A program made the position numbers and the translations under genes. From assembly GCF_003026495.1 (NCBI RefSeq), contig NZ_PYMA01000004.1, positions 186,001 to 250,000 of the forward strand: a stretch of DNA of 64,000 nt, written 5' to 3'. The stretch comes from Photobacterium sanctipauli (GTDB taxonomy: Bacteria > Pseudomonadota > Gammaproteobacteria > Enterobacterales > Vibrionaceae). This document shows, piece by piece, positions 29,493-37,712 of the stretch; within the stretch, counting starts at the first letter, position 1; every line of letters starts with the position of its first letter. A model generated the notes under the pieces. The model searched no databases and was not told the origin of the DNA. It saw only the letters and a program-made list of their open reading frames with translations.

Positions 29493-29540
29493 AAAAAAGC
29501 CAATAACAAATTAGCAAATGACTAGCTTGTTTTTGGCTTT
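29493..29540 (-). terminator. Intrinsic terminator of the lipoprotein gene
   Basis: A long interrupted stem (aaagccaa-t-aacaa pairing with ttgtt-t-ttggcttt) that, read leftward, ends in a T-run. It lies 34 bases after the stop of the gene ending at 29574. The rest of 29255-29573 holds nothing else I can support. Confidence 0.75.
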
Positions 29541-29573
29541 CTCAGAATGACTAATACGGTGTGAAAGAAGTAG

Positions 29574-30029
29574 CTAAGGGACGGTTCGCTCTAGCTGAAG
29601 GCGTTCTATATCATTGAAAAAATTAATCATTTTCGCCCTACTAACACTGTACTCGAAATCAGTGCCATCACAAAAGCTGTTTGAGCTTTGTAACTCTGGA
29701 TTTTTCAGCCAAATATACTGACAGGTAGCATGTTGTTCACACGCCATATTTCTTTCGTTGGTAAGCTTATCCCAATACGTTTCAAAGTGTCTGAGTGCGT
29801 AATCAAGCTGCTCATAGTTTTCAGCGCTCAATTCGGCACGCAAGATTTTCAACTCTTCTTGCCGCTCAACCATAAATGCATCAAACGAATCTGCCAGTGA
29901 ATAGGTAGCGGAATCGTAGCATTCATCGTTGATGTACATCGTCCTTTGATCGGCAACGTCACTTACATTCTCTTGCGACGTGCATGAAGCCACAAAGAAC
30001 ATACAAACCATGCAACCATAACGTTTCAT
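29574..30029 (-). CDS. Hypothetical small lipoprotein, LprI-like Cys pattern
   Basis: A 151-residue protein with signal and lipobox VASC (Cys16). The mature part is mostly helical and acidic, with four further cysteines (NDECYD, MACEQ, ATCQY, SFCDG) that could form two disulfides. The Cys spacing recalls small lysozyme-inhibitor-like (LprI/DUF1311) proteins, but I cannot confirm that. Single gene with its own terminator. Confidence 0.6.
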   Translation of the reverse strand: MKRYGCMVCMFFVASCTSQENVSDVADQRTMYINDECYDSATYSLADSFDAFMVERQEELKILRAELSAENYEQLDYALRHFETYWDKLTNERNMACEQHATCQYIWLKNPELQSSNSFCDGTDFEYSVSRAKMINFFNDIERLQLERTVP

Positions 30030-30382
30030 AGCGCACCCACATTTATCTTTTTTATATTTTCTGATTCATAAAAAATCGTCAGTACACTGACTTGGGTATA
30101 AGTATGAGCGACCCATGCACGCGCCGATGGCTAACTGATGTCGGTCTTAATACTAAGACATCACTTTCATTTTCTAAGCAAGCTCAAGGTGTACCGATTT
30201 CTTTACTGTTACTCCTATCACTACTGCCAGCGAACGTTAACATTTTGATTACACTTAATACTATTGAGCGTGTGACACCAGTAACGTTTTACTCCAACCG
30301 CATACTCACTTAAGGCTGGCCTACTCGCTCAAAAACAATTTGCTGTCCGCCTCTTTTGAGGCAGCAACAGAAGGAGCTAGAG
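30030..30382. other. Intergenic region before the 2-oxoacid dehydrogenase operon
   Basis: About 350 bases without a convincing gene. It contains a copy of the short element CTTGGGTATA (30091-30100; reverse TATACCCAAG) seen elsewhere in the window, and a weak CRP-like half site (tgtgacaccagtaac, about 30270). A 73-codon frame at 30092-30313 is not supported. Confidence 0.4.
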
Positions 30383-31474
30383 ATGAATGTTCAAGCTATG
30401 CCCATGCATCGCTTTATCGATCATCAAGGTAAGTTAGTAAAGCCACTCCCGGACTGGGCCGACATGTCGACCTTGAAAGGGTTTTATTGTGATATGGTGC
30501 TTACCCGAACTTATGACTATAAAGCTGTTGCCCTTCAACGCACAGGTAAACTCGGTACCTACCCTTCGCACTTAGGGTCAGAAGCCATTGGTATTGCCAT
30601 AGGCCGAGCATTGAAGCCTACCGATGTATTTATCCCTTACTACCGAGACCTACCTGCGTTATGGGCTCGCGGTATCGGGATGGAGAAAAACTTACAGTAT
30701 TGGGGGGGCGATGAAAGAGGCAGTGACTTTTCGCCCGATGATCACCACTGTCGTGATCTGCCTTTTTGCGTTCCTATCGCAACACAGTGCACCCATGCAG
30801 TCGGTGTTGCATCTGCGCTTAAAATTCAAGGCCAACACCAGGCTGCATTAGTCACCTGCGGCGATGGCGCGACCTCTAAAGGTGACTTTTTGGAGTCACT
30901 CAATTGCGCTGGTGTCTGGAACATTCCGCTTGTTTTTGTCATCAATAACAACCAATGGGCAATTTCTGTCCCACGCGATATACAATGTGGCGCTGAGCAA
31001 TTATCAGACAAAGCAAAAGGTGCCGGTATCGAAGGCATAACGGTTGACGGTAATGATGTTGTCGCCATGTATGACTCGGTACTGCGATGCCTTGATAAAG
31101 CAAGAAAAGGTAAAGGCGCCACATTGATAGAAGCCGTGAGCTACCGATTGAGCGACCACACCACGGCCGATGATGCCAGCCGCTATCGTAGTGACGATGA
31201 ACTTCAACAAGCTTGGGCATTTGAGCCAGTATTGCGCTTAAAACAATTTTTGATCAACCAAGGCGAGTGGACAGAAGAAGAAGACGAGCAATGGCTCTTA
31301 CACTGCAAAGATGTGGTCGACCAAGCCATCGAAAAATATCAATCCACCGTACCTCAAGCACCCGAATCTGCTTTTGACTTCCTCTATGAAGCGCTCGATC
31401 CCGACCTTCATAAGCAACGTGACTTAATCATCAATAAAGCGATGCGTATGCAAGGAGGAAAGCACAATGGCTGA
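30383..31474 (+). CDS. 2-oxoacid dehydrogenase E1 component alpha subunit (branched-chain or pyruvate type)
   Basis: A 363-residue thiamine-diphosphate enzyme subunit. The diphosphate-binding motif is TCGDGATSKGDF to FVINNN, and SHLGSEAIGIAIGRAL and YRLSDHTTADDASRYR are typical of the E1alpha family. With E1beta it decarboxylates a 2-oxoacid and passes the acyl group to lipoyl-E2. The gene context (no aceE-type E1, valine and leucine genes about 10 kb away) suggests branched-chain keto acids, bkdA1-like. The ATG at 30383 has aaggag 6 bases before it; the TTG at 30356 does not. It overlaps E1beta by 8 bp. Confidence 0.9.
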   Translation: MNVQAMPMHRFIDHQGKLVKPLPDWADMSTLKGFYCDMVLTRTYDYKAVALQRTGKLGTYPSHLGSEAIGIAIGRALKPTDVFIPYYRDLPALWARGIGMEKNLQYWGGDERGSDFSPDDHHCRDLPFCVPIATQCTHAVGVASALKIQGQHQAALVTCGDGATSKGDFLESLNCAGVWNIPLVFVINNNQWAISVPRDIQCGAEQLSDKAKGAGIEGITVDGNDVVAMYDSVLRCLDKARKGKGATLIEAVSYRLSDHTTADDASRYRSDDELQQAWAFEPVLRLKQFLINQGEWTEEEDEQWLLHCKDVVDQAIEKYQSTVPQAPESAFDFLYEALDPDLHKQRDLIINKAMRMQGGKHNG

Positions 31475-32450
31475 ATTAACCTTACTAGAAGCGGTTAACC
31501 TTGCATTGCACCATGAAATGGCACATGACCCAAATGTGGTTGTTCTCGGTGAGGATGTGGGAGATAACGGCGGTGTGTTCAGGGCAACCGTTGGTTTAAA
31601 AGAAAAGTACGGCTGTAAGCGGGTCATCGACTCCCCACTTGCAGAAGCATTAATCGCTGGGGTAACCGTGGGAATGGCAACACAAGGCTTACGCCCAGTA
31701 GCCGAGTTTCAGTTCCAAGGATTTGTGTTTCCTGCCATGGAGCACCTGATGTGCCATGCTGCAAGATTACGAAACCGTACCCGTGGTCGCTTAACCTGCC
31801 CTGCGGTATTTCGAGCACCTTTTGGTGGCGGTATTCACGCCCCTGAGCATCACTCTGAAAGTGTCGAGGCTTTATTTGCACACATACCCGGCATCAAGGT
31901 GGTGATCCCTTCATCCCCCCAACGTGCCTATGGCTTACTACTCGCTGCTATTCGAAGTAATGACCCAATCATGTTTTTTGAGCCCAAGCGCATATACCGA
32001 ACCGTCAAATCCGACGTAATAGACGATGGTACCGCCCTGCCACTCGATTCATGTTTCACCCTGCGTAAAGGGCGTGATTTAACCTTAGTGACTTGGGGCG
32101 CATGTGTTGTTGAATCACTGCAAGCTGCTTCAACTTTATCTAAGCAAGGTATTGAAGTCGAAGTGCTCGATCTTGCTTCAATCAAACCTATCGACATGGC
32201 ATCAATCGTTGCCTCAATAGAGAAAACAAACCGTTTACTTGTTGTCCATGAAGCCTGCCAAACTTGTGGGGTTGGTGCCGAGATCCTTGCGCGAGTCTCG
32301 GAACAAGCCATGTGCCTATTAAAAGCACCACCAAAACGAGTGACAGGTACTGACACCATCATGCCTTATTACCGCAATGAAGATTATTTCATGATCCAAG
32401 AAGAAGACATTGTTATCGCGGCAAAAGAGCTTGTGGAGGGTTGGAAATGA
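31467..32450 (+). CDS. 2-oxoacid dehydrogenase E1 component beta subunit
   Basis: A 327-residue transketolase-fold subunit with LGEDVGDNGGVFRATVGL near the N-terminus and RAPFGGGIHAPEHHSES in the middle, both hallmarks of E1beta proteins. It completes the alpha2beta2 E1 heterotetramer. An aaggagg site lies inside the end of the alpha gene. The stop overlaps the E2 start in ATGA, so all three genes are one coupled operon. Confidence 0.93.
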   Translation: MAELTLLEAVNLALHHEMAHDPNVVVLGEDVGDNGGVFRATVGLKEKYGCKRVIDSPLAEALIAGVTVGMATQGLRPVAEFQFQGFVFPAMEHLMCHAARLRNRTRGRLTCPAVFRAPFGGGIHAPEHHSESVEALFAHIPGIKVVIPSSPQRAYGLLLAAIRSNDPIMFFEPKRIYRTVKSDVIDDGTALPLDSCFTLRKGRDLTLVTWGACVVESLQAASTLSKQGIEVEVLDLASIKPIDMASIVASIEKTNRLLVVHEACQTCGVGAEILARVSEQAMCLLKAPPKRVTGTDTIMPYYRNEDYFMIQEEDIVIAAKELVEGWK

Positions 32451-33607
32451 AAGCGTTCAACTTACCAGATTTAGGGGAAGGACTCGCAGAGTCAGAGATT
32501 ATTCAATGGCATGTTAACGTTGGAGATAAGGTCGAAATAGACCAAGTCATCTTGACTGTTGAAACAGCCAAAGCCACCGTCGAAGTACCTGCACCGTATA
32601 GTGGCACTATCGTTAATCGCTATGGTAACGAAGGGGACGTAATAAGCATCGGAAGCCTATTAGTCAAAATTGAAGAGTCCGTTACCGCGTCACAGAAAAG
32701 TTCACAATCAACAGCACAAGAAGCCAAGCAGCAACCTGCCGATGCCGCAACTGTGGTGGGCAATGTGTCCCAGCAAAACCATCAAGTCAACGTCGATGAG
32801 TTTTGGATTGGCAATGATAACAATCAACACATTGAGCAGCTCACCGCAATGCCATCAGCTCGACTGCTGGCCAACAAATTGGGTGTTGACCTACACGCAA
32901 TTAAAGGCTCTGGCCCCGATGGCGTTATTCTTGATGCAGATGTTTATAATGCTTGCGATAAGCAGCTGCCTGGCACAGAGGTACTAAAAGGTGCTCGTCG
33001 TTCAATGGTAGCGGCAATGGCTGACTCCCACCAGCATGTCGCCGCGGTAACCATTACCGAGGAAGCTCTATTGGAAAACTGGCAGCAAGACGAAGATATT
33101 ACTTGCCGATTGGTTCAAGCTATCGTATCAGCATGCCAGCAAGAACCAGCCCTCAATGCCTGGTTTGATGCCGAAACCATGACCCGCTGCCTTCACAGCA
33201 CCGTCAATATAGGCATTGCTGTAGACAGTAAACACGGCTTGTATGTACCCGTGCTGCGCCACGCTGATGAGTACAGCAGCAAAGGGATTCGCCAATGGGT
33301 GGATAAAACCGTCGCCGGTATCAGAGAGCGCAAGATAGGTCGGGAGCAGTTGCAACACGCCACTATTACGCTATCGAACTTCGGCGCAATCGCAGGTATC
33401 TATGCAACACCTGTTGTTACCCCACCCCAAGTTGCCATTGTTGGTGCCGGGCGGATAATCAAGAAATTGGTATTACGGGAACAGCAGCCAGTTGAAGTTA
33501 GCATCATGCCCATATCCATGACATTTGATCATCGTGCATGCACGGGGGGCGAAGCTGCGCGATTTATGAAGGCCCTAGTTCAAAACCTACAACAAGCTAA
33601 GAGTTGA
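32447..33607 (+). CDS. 2-oxoacid dehydrogenase E2 (dihydrolipoamide acyltransferase)
   Basis: A 386-residue E2. An N-terminal lipoyl domain (1-78) with lipoyl Lys in ETAKATVEVP, a flexible linker, a peripheral subunit-binding domain (about 135-170, MPSARLLANKLGVDL) and a catalytic domain (about 180-385). The usual catalytic HxxxDG reads DHRACTGG, so the Asp is Thr. The ATG at 32447 is preceded by ggaggg. No E3 gene is adjacent; a shared lipoamide dehydrogenase must be used. A bidirectional terminator follows. Confidence 0.92.
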   Translation: MKAFNLPDLGEGLAESEIIQWHVNVGDKVEIDQVILTVETAKATVEVPAPYSGTIVNRYGNEGDVISIGSLLVKIEESVTASQKSSQSTAQEAKQQPADAATVVGNVSQQNHQVNVDEFWIGNDNNQHIEQLTAMPSARLLANKLGVDLHAIKGSGPDGVILDADVYNACDKQLPGTEVLKGARRSMVAAMADSHQHVAAVTITEEALLENWQQDEDITCRLVQAIVSACQQEPALNAWFDAETMTRCLHSTVNIGIAVDSKHGLYVPVLRHADEYSSKGIRQWVDKTVAGIRERKIGREQLQHATITLSNFGAIAGIYATPVVTPPQVAIVGAGRIIKKLVLREQQPVEVSIMPISMTFDHRACTGGEAARFMKALVQNLQQAKS

Positions 33608-33676
33608 GGCGCTGTGAAGCGACTCGTTCAGCTAAGTAATAGATACATAGGTAATGAATACATAAGTAATAAATAC

Positions 33677-33706
33677 AAAAATGCCAGTCTTCAGACTGGC
33701 ATTTTT
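33677..33706. terminator. Bidirectional intrinsic terminator
   Basis: A perfect stem aaaaatgccagtc/gactggcattttt with loop ttca between the convergent E2 and helicase genes, with A/T runs on both sides. Confidence 0.92.
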
Positions 33707-33723
33707 AATCTTACAGATGGCGA

Positions 33724-35064
33724 TTAATCTTCAGCAGATGGCGTCGCTGGCTTCTTCTTTTTAGGGATGAACACATTGTCGCCCACCGCCATGTTGTCGT
33801 AAAAACGCTTGTCCATTTTCTTCTTCGGCTTAGCTGCTTCTGACTGCTTCTTAGCAACAGGTTTCTTACCGGTCGGCTTCTTCTTGTTAAACTTCTTCTT
33901 AGGTGCTGGTTTCAGGCCTTTAAACTTCCCTTCTAGACCTTCAAACACAGAAAAGCTAATCGTCTGCTGCAAGAAAGCTTCAACATTCTTAAAGCTCTTC
34001 CAGTCTTTAGGGCCAACAAGTGAAATAGCATCACCCTTGTTACCAGCACGACCGGTACGGCCAACACGGTGAACATATTCTTCAGCATGCTTAGGCATAT
34101 CGAAGTTAATAACGTGAGAAACCTTTTCAATATCCAGGCCACGCGATGCTACATCTGTCGTCACCAAAATCTTGTGACAGTCGCGCTCAAACTGGCTCAT
34201 GATGCTGTTACGCTGAGTCTGGTTCATATCACCGCTCAATGCCACAGCCTTAAGCTTACGCTCGTTCAATTCTTTCGTCAGACGATCGGTATCAGCACGG
34301 GTAGCGGTGAAGATAATCATCTGGTTGTAGCTTTCAGTTTCCAAGATCTTATCAAGCAATGCTTGCTTATGATCCAGGTGATCACACAGCATGAAACGCT
34401 GGGTGATATCAGTATGTTCTTCAGCAGAGTGGCCGATTGAAATGCGCTTAGGTGCATTCAACATATCAGCGGCAATGCTTGCAACATCAGTATGATCCAG
34501 CGTTGCAGAGAACATTAGGGTTTGGCGACGGCGGTGGTTAGCTGCTTCGTGGATACGACGAAGCTGGGCTTCGAAACCAAGATCAAGCATACGGTCAGCT
34601 TCATCAAGAATCAGCATTTCCAAGCCATCAAGGTGCGTGCTGCGGTGCTCTAGGTGGTCAGCTAGACGACCTGGCGTAGCAATCACGAACATAGGGTCTT
34701 TGCGAAGCGCCTTAACCTGATCGTTAAAGTTTTCACCACCAACAATCAGCGCACCATCATACGGCGTACCGGCATTCAATGTGCGAAGTTGGGCAAAAAC
34801 CTGCTTTGCCAATTCACGAGTAGGTGTCAAAACCAAAGCTCGAGGGTCACGACGAGTAAAAGGCTTGCTGCGGTACATGCGTTGCATCGCTGGCAGCAGA
34901 AATGCCAATGTTTTACCAGAGCCCGTTTTCGACGAGGCCAACACATCCTTACCCATAATGCCCACAGGTATGGCGGTTTGTTGAATTTCAGTTGGTTTAT
35001 CGAACGCCAAATGATTCAGTTTCTTAAGCAGGCGCTGGTCTAATCCAAGATCTTTAAATTGCAA
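33724..35064 (-). CDS. DEAD-box ATP-dependent RNA helicase (SrmB/DeaD-like group)
   Basis: About 446 residues. It has the Q motif FDKPTEIQQTAIP, Walker A SSKTGSGKT, PTRELA, DEAD (LILDEADRMLDLGF), SAT (FSATLDH) and HRVGRTGRAG, followed by a Lys-rich basic tail (about 385-446) that probably binds RNA. It unwinds RNA in ribosome assembly or decay. The frame is open to 35166, but homology begins at LQFKDLGLDQRLL. The TTG at 35064 with ggag 7 bases upstream is the likely start, and a CRP-like site lies just before it. Confidence 0.9.
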   Translation of the reverse strand: MQFKDLGLDQRLLKKLNHLAFDKPTEIQQTAIPVGIMGKDVLASSKTGSGKTLAFLLPAMQRMYRSKPFTRRDPRALVLTPTRELAKQVFAQLRTLNAGTPYDGALIVGGENFNDQVKALRKDPMFVIATPGRLADHLEHRSTHLDGLEMLILDEADRMLDLGFEAQLRRIHEAANHRRRQTLMFSATLDHTDVASIAADMLNAPKRISIGHSAEEHTDITQRFMLCDHLDHKQALLDKILETESYNQMIIFTATRADTDRLTKELNERKLKAVALSGDMNQTQRNSIMSQFERDCHKILVTTDVASRGLDIEKVSHVINFDMPKHAEEYVHRVGRTGRAGNKGDAISLVGPKDWKSFKNVEAFLQQTISFSVFEGLEGKFKGLKPAPKKKFNKKKPTGKKPVAKKQSEAAKPKKKMDKRFYDNMAVGDNVFIPKKKKPATPSAED

Positions 35065-35122
35065 AATGGTGCTCCGGTAATAATGCCCATCGTTGAGCAA
35101 AGAATAATACAGTTCTACCAAT

Positions 35123-35140
35123 ACGTGATGAAAATCACGC
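35123..35140. promoter_or_regulatory. Candidate CRP site before the helicase gene
   Basis: ACGTGATGAAAATCACGC contains GTGA-N6-TCAC within a perfect 6-bp inverted repeat. It lies 59-76 bases before the TTG start. Its presence there supports the shorter helicase start. The rest of 35141-35386 holds only an inverted repeat TTCATGA-GTTA-TCATGAA (35208-35225). Confidence 0.45.
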
Positions 35141-35386
35141 TCATCTAAATTTGGTAAGCAGAGCATTATAGCATAAAACTTTACAAAGACACCTTAATCA
35201 CTCTCTTTTCATGAGTTATCATGAACATATCAACGAAAGCACATTGAATACTCAGCCCTTGTTCACCCACCATCAGGGGTCGGCATCAACGTTGATAAGC
35301 GTCGAATTGTCGCAAAGTGACATACTCAAGCAAATGAAGAACAGGTATAAACACCCCATCATATTCCTATAGTCCTCAACTGAAAG

Positions 35387-35662
35387 ATGAAGCCCTACAG
35401 CCAAAAATCGCCAGAATACGTCTCGAGAGGCGTTTATCAGCTCGGCGGCTCAATCTATCTCACGATAAGTGCATTTAAAAACAGCATTGACGACACTCAT
35501 ACTAATTACTTTTCCGTAAACCATGAGGAATCACTCGTGCTCGCCGATATGGGCGTGAGGTTTATAGAGACCAAAGAAGAAGGAATTGCCTCTTCCATCA
35601 AGGCTTTTCCTTTCCGACAACTTAAGTATTTGTACCAAGAAAAGAACTATTTCAACCATTAA
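35387..35662 (+). CDS. Hypothetical small protein (91 residues)
   Basis: An orphan frame with no recognisable domain: soluble, mixed composition, with alternating beta-like segments (YQLGGSIYLTISAF). The ribosome site (tgaaag) is weak. It is followed 4 bases later by a second small frame, so the two may form a unit. Could be spurious; I retain it because the frame is fairly long and nothing on the opposite strand explains it. Confidence 0.4.
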   Translation: MKPYSQKSPEYVSRGVYQLGGSIYLTISAFKNSIDDTHTNYFSVNHEESLVLADMGVRFIETKEEGIASSIKAFPFRQLKYLYQEKNYFNH

Positions 35663-35666
35663 TCTC

Positions 35667-35996
35667 ATGACAGATAAAAAATCAGTGCCAATGAAATTTC
35701 GCTTAGAAGACATTGTGACACCATCAGCAACCCGCAGTAGAAATAAAAAAATAGGCATGAATGTCTATACCCAAAACAGGCTGATACGCACTAAGCGAAA
35801 AGTACGAGAGCTAAAGCAGCTCAATAAACTACTTTGCAAGCAAGGAACAAGAGCGCCAGCGCCTTTACCGCCACTCCCTTCCTCACTAGAGCTAGAAGTA
35901 CAAATCCGTCATTATGATGACTGCGCAAAGCGCTTGGAACTTGCTAACAAGATTCTGGCTGAAGCCATCCATAAGACCGAAAAGGAAAATTGGTAG
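35667..35996 (+). CDS. Hypothetical basic protein (109 residues)
   Basis: Begins MTDKKSVPMKFRLEDIV. It is rich in Lys/Arg, with a Pro-rich segment APAPLPPLPSSLE in the middle and a helical C-terminus (about 65-109) that could be a coiled coil. The composition suggests nucleic-acid binding, but no known domain is visible. The frame is open upstream to 35586, but that part overlaps the preceding gene. Alternative start at 35691. Confidence 0.42.
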   Translation: MTDKKSVPMKFRLEDIVTPSATRSRNKKIGMNVYTQNRLIRTKRKVRELKQLNKLLCKQGTRAPAPLPPLPSSLELEVQIRHYDDCAKRLELANKILAEAIHKTEKENW

Positions 35997-36066
35997 CCAT
36001 ATAACTGGCTGAAATATTTGCTACATTGCGCAAGCTAAATCCCCTCACTCCTGTGCTAACCTTCAA

Positions 36067-36080
36067 TATACCCAAGTTAC
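36067..36080 (+). repeat. Short intergenic element TATACCCAAGTTAC
   Basis: One of several related copies in the window (also 30091-30100 reversed, 36732-36754 as palindrome, 36761-36770 in part, 37691-37704 reversed and diverged). It lies 18 bases before the DUF2238 start codon. Confidence 0.5.
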
Positions 36081-36097
36081 CGCAGGATACTGAATAA

Positions 36098-36703
36098 ATG
36101 GGACAAAAGCACAGCCACATAGTACCAGCCTTATTATTTTTGGTCGTAACCGCAGTCATCATTTGGTCTGGCCTAAACCCTGTATTCCCAGATGTGTGGC
36201 TTGCTGAAATCATTCCTGTTGTGCTGATTCTTGCGCCGCTGGTGTTCACCTACCGCTTATTCCAATTTTCCAACACGGCTTACCTACTGATCGCCATTTG
36301 GATGGCATTGCATACCATTGGCGCTCACTACACTTTCGCTAATGTACCCTTTGATCTCGTGAATAACCTATTTGAAGGGGAACGTAACCATTTTGACCGT
36401 TTCGCCCACTTTTCAATTGGGTTATATGCCTTTCCAATCGCAGAGTATTTAGTAAGAAAGAACCACTGTAAGCCTCTGGTTGCTGGTATTTTTGCGCTTA
36501 CATCTATCATGGCCATCGCTGCAGGCTATGAGATCATCGAATGGTGGTATGCCGAAATTGCCGGCGGCGATGCCGGCATCGAGTTTTTAGGTAGTCAAGG
36601 TGATATATGGGATGCACAAAAGGACATGCTGGCTGATACATTAGGCGCTATTGCCAGCTTGATTTTGTTTTGGATTAAGAAGCCCTATCTTGCCCGAAGC
36701 TAG
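36098..36703 (+). CDS. DUF2238 inner-membrane protein (YjdF-like)
   Basis: A 201-residue protein with about six hydrophobic helices. Conserved acidic/His positions of the family are seen in RNHFDRFAHFSIGLY, GYEIIEWWYAE and GDIWDAQKDMLADTLGA. Such clustered His, Asp and Glu in membrane helices suggest metal binding or hydrolysis, but the function of the family is unknown. Single gene, ending just before a set of palindromes. Confidence 0.82.
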   Translation: MGQKHSHIVPALLFLVVTAVIIWSGLNPVFPDVWLAEIIPVVLILAPLVFTYRLFQFSNTAYLLIAIWMALHTIGAHYTFANVPFDLVNNLFEGERNHFDRFAHFSIGLYAFPIAEYLVRKNHCKPLVAGIFALTSIMAIAAGYEIIEWWYAEIAGGDAGIEFLGSQGDIWDAQKDMLADTLGAIASLILFWIKKPYLARS

Positions 36704-36731
36704 ACCATCACGACTCCATCTTCCTTATGAA

Positions 36732-36768
36732 TATACCCAAGCTACTTGGGTATAAATATTTATACCCA
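36732..36768. repeat. Two overlapping palindromes built on TATACCCAAG
   Basis: Arms TATACCCAAG (36732-36741) and CTTGGGTATA (36745-36754) form a hairpin with a 3-base loop. The second arm is also part of a perfect 22-base palindrome (36747-36768) whose half is TGGGTATAAAT. Only one hairpin can form at a time. It may terminate the DUF2238 transcript. Confidence 0.7.
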
Positions 36769-36832
36769 ATCAATACTCCCCACCTTCTGTCGCTGAAAGA
36801 CCTATAACCACCGCTATTAAAAAACTGATAAT

Positions 36833-36891
36833 TGGCGCGCACTGTAGCTACCCCTTTGAACGGGTTGAATCTACTTAAGACTCGCGCGCCA
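36833..36891 (+). ncRNA. Possible structured leader before the outer-membrane protein gene
   Basis: Arms TGGCGCGC (36833-36840) and GCGCGCCA (36884-36891) enclose 43 bases that contain a second stem (acccc/gggtt). The GC-rich arms stand out in AT-rich surroundings, 50-105 bases before the start at 36940. No known riboswitch family recognised. Confidence 0.3.
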
Positions 36892-36939
36892 TCACGGAGC
36901 TGGTAGCTATTCACTCTCGCTCTATAGAACATCGTATTA

Positions 36940-37608
36940 ATGAACAAATCTATTTTAATCGCTGCACTTTTTACTTCTCTCTTTACCCCTGCTTTTGCCG
37001 AAGAGAAAAACCCAGAAGACCCAACAAAAATCATTACCAAAGTTGGGGCGGGTTACACCAACAGCAAGCTCACTTTTAGCGGCTCTCTAGGACTGGATGA
37101 AGCCAGAATGATGAATGTCACGGTAAACGATGATGCGTCGGAATGGAACGTCGGCGGTTCATGGCTATTTGATATTGGCATTCTTAACTTTAGCGTACGA
37201 AAATCAGACTATGGCGAAGGCGCAGTAAATACGTCCTACAACATAGGTAGTTTCATTCCAACCAGCGAATTTAATTTTACGCCTTGGAGCTGGCAGCCCT
37301 TTATCACATTCGGCTATAGCTACAATGATGGTGTATCGGTTGAAGACGGGGTAGAAAAAGAGATTCAAAGCCACTCTGGTTACATTGGTGGTTTTGCCCT
37401 AAAGCCCCTTAACGATAAGTGGACCGCCCTCGCCTTTGCCGGAACAACACAAGGACAAAATGATCTTTCGTCCTACTGGGGCGGCGGTGGTATTAGCCAT
37501 CGCTTGAGTGATAACCACTCGCTAAACGTTCTCGGTATTGTGGTCGACAGTTCAATCTATGGTGACGAGCAACGACTCAATATCAACTATCGATATGAAT
37601 TTAATTAA
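36940..37608 (+). CDS. Outer-membrane beta-barrel protein (OmpA/OmpW-like size), unassigned
   Basis: A 222-residue protein with a clean signal peptide (MNKSILIAALFTSLFTPAFA). The rest alternates short beta strands and turns, rich in Gly, Ser and aromatics, consistent with an 8- or 10-strand barrel, and ends YRYEFN. I do not recognise the family. Single gene; an inverted repeat lies in its leader and a strong terminator follows. Confidence 0.7.
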   Translation: MNKSILIAALFTSLFTPAFAEEKNPEDPTKIITKVGAGYTNSKLTFSGSLGLDEARMMNVTVNDDASEWNVGGSWLFDIGILNFSVRKSDYGEGAVNTSYNIGSFIPTSEFNFTPWSWQPFITFGYSYNDGVSVEDGVEKEIQSHSGYIGGFALKPLNDKWTALAFAGTTQGQNDLSSYWGGGGISHRLSDNHSLNVLGIVVDSSIYGDEQRLNINYRYEFN

Positions 37609-37646
37609 GCCTTGGATTAATCACAAGCGCTAACGAATTAACATAA

Positions 37647-37679
37647 AAAAGCCCGCAATAGAGACTATTGCGGGCTTTT
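37647..37679. terminator. Bidirectional intrinsic terminator
   Basis: A stem of 11 bp gcccgcaatag/ctattgcgggc with a 3-base loop and A/T runs on both sides, between the outer-membrane protein gene and galE. Confidence 0.92.
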
Positions 37680-37712
37680 CTTAATCTTAAAGTAACTTGG
37701 TATAAACAACAA

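Noticed and set aside
30092-30313. 73-codon rightward frame before the E1alpha gene
   Set aside because: No ribosome site, unusual composition, runs through an intergenic element and ends just before the operon leader; no domain.
31928-32362. 144-codon frame antisense to the E1beta gene
   Set aside because: Shadow of the E1beta reading frame with no independent evidence.
36708-37040. 110-codon leftward frame overlapping the outer-membrane protein gene
   Set aside because: It is antisense to the signal peptide region of a well-supported gene and runs through the palindromes; no domain or ribosome site.
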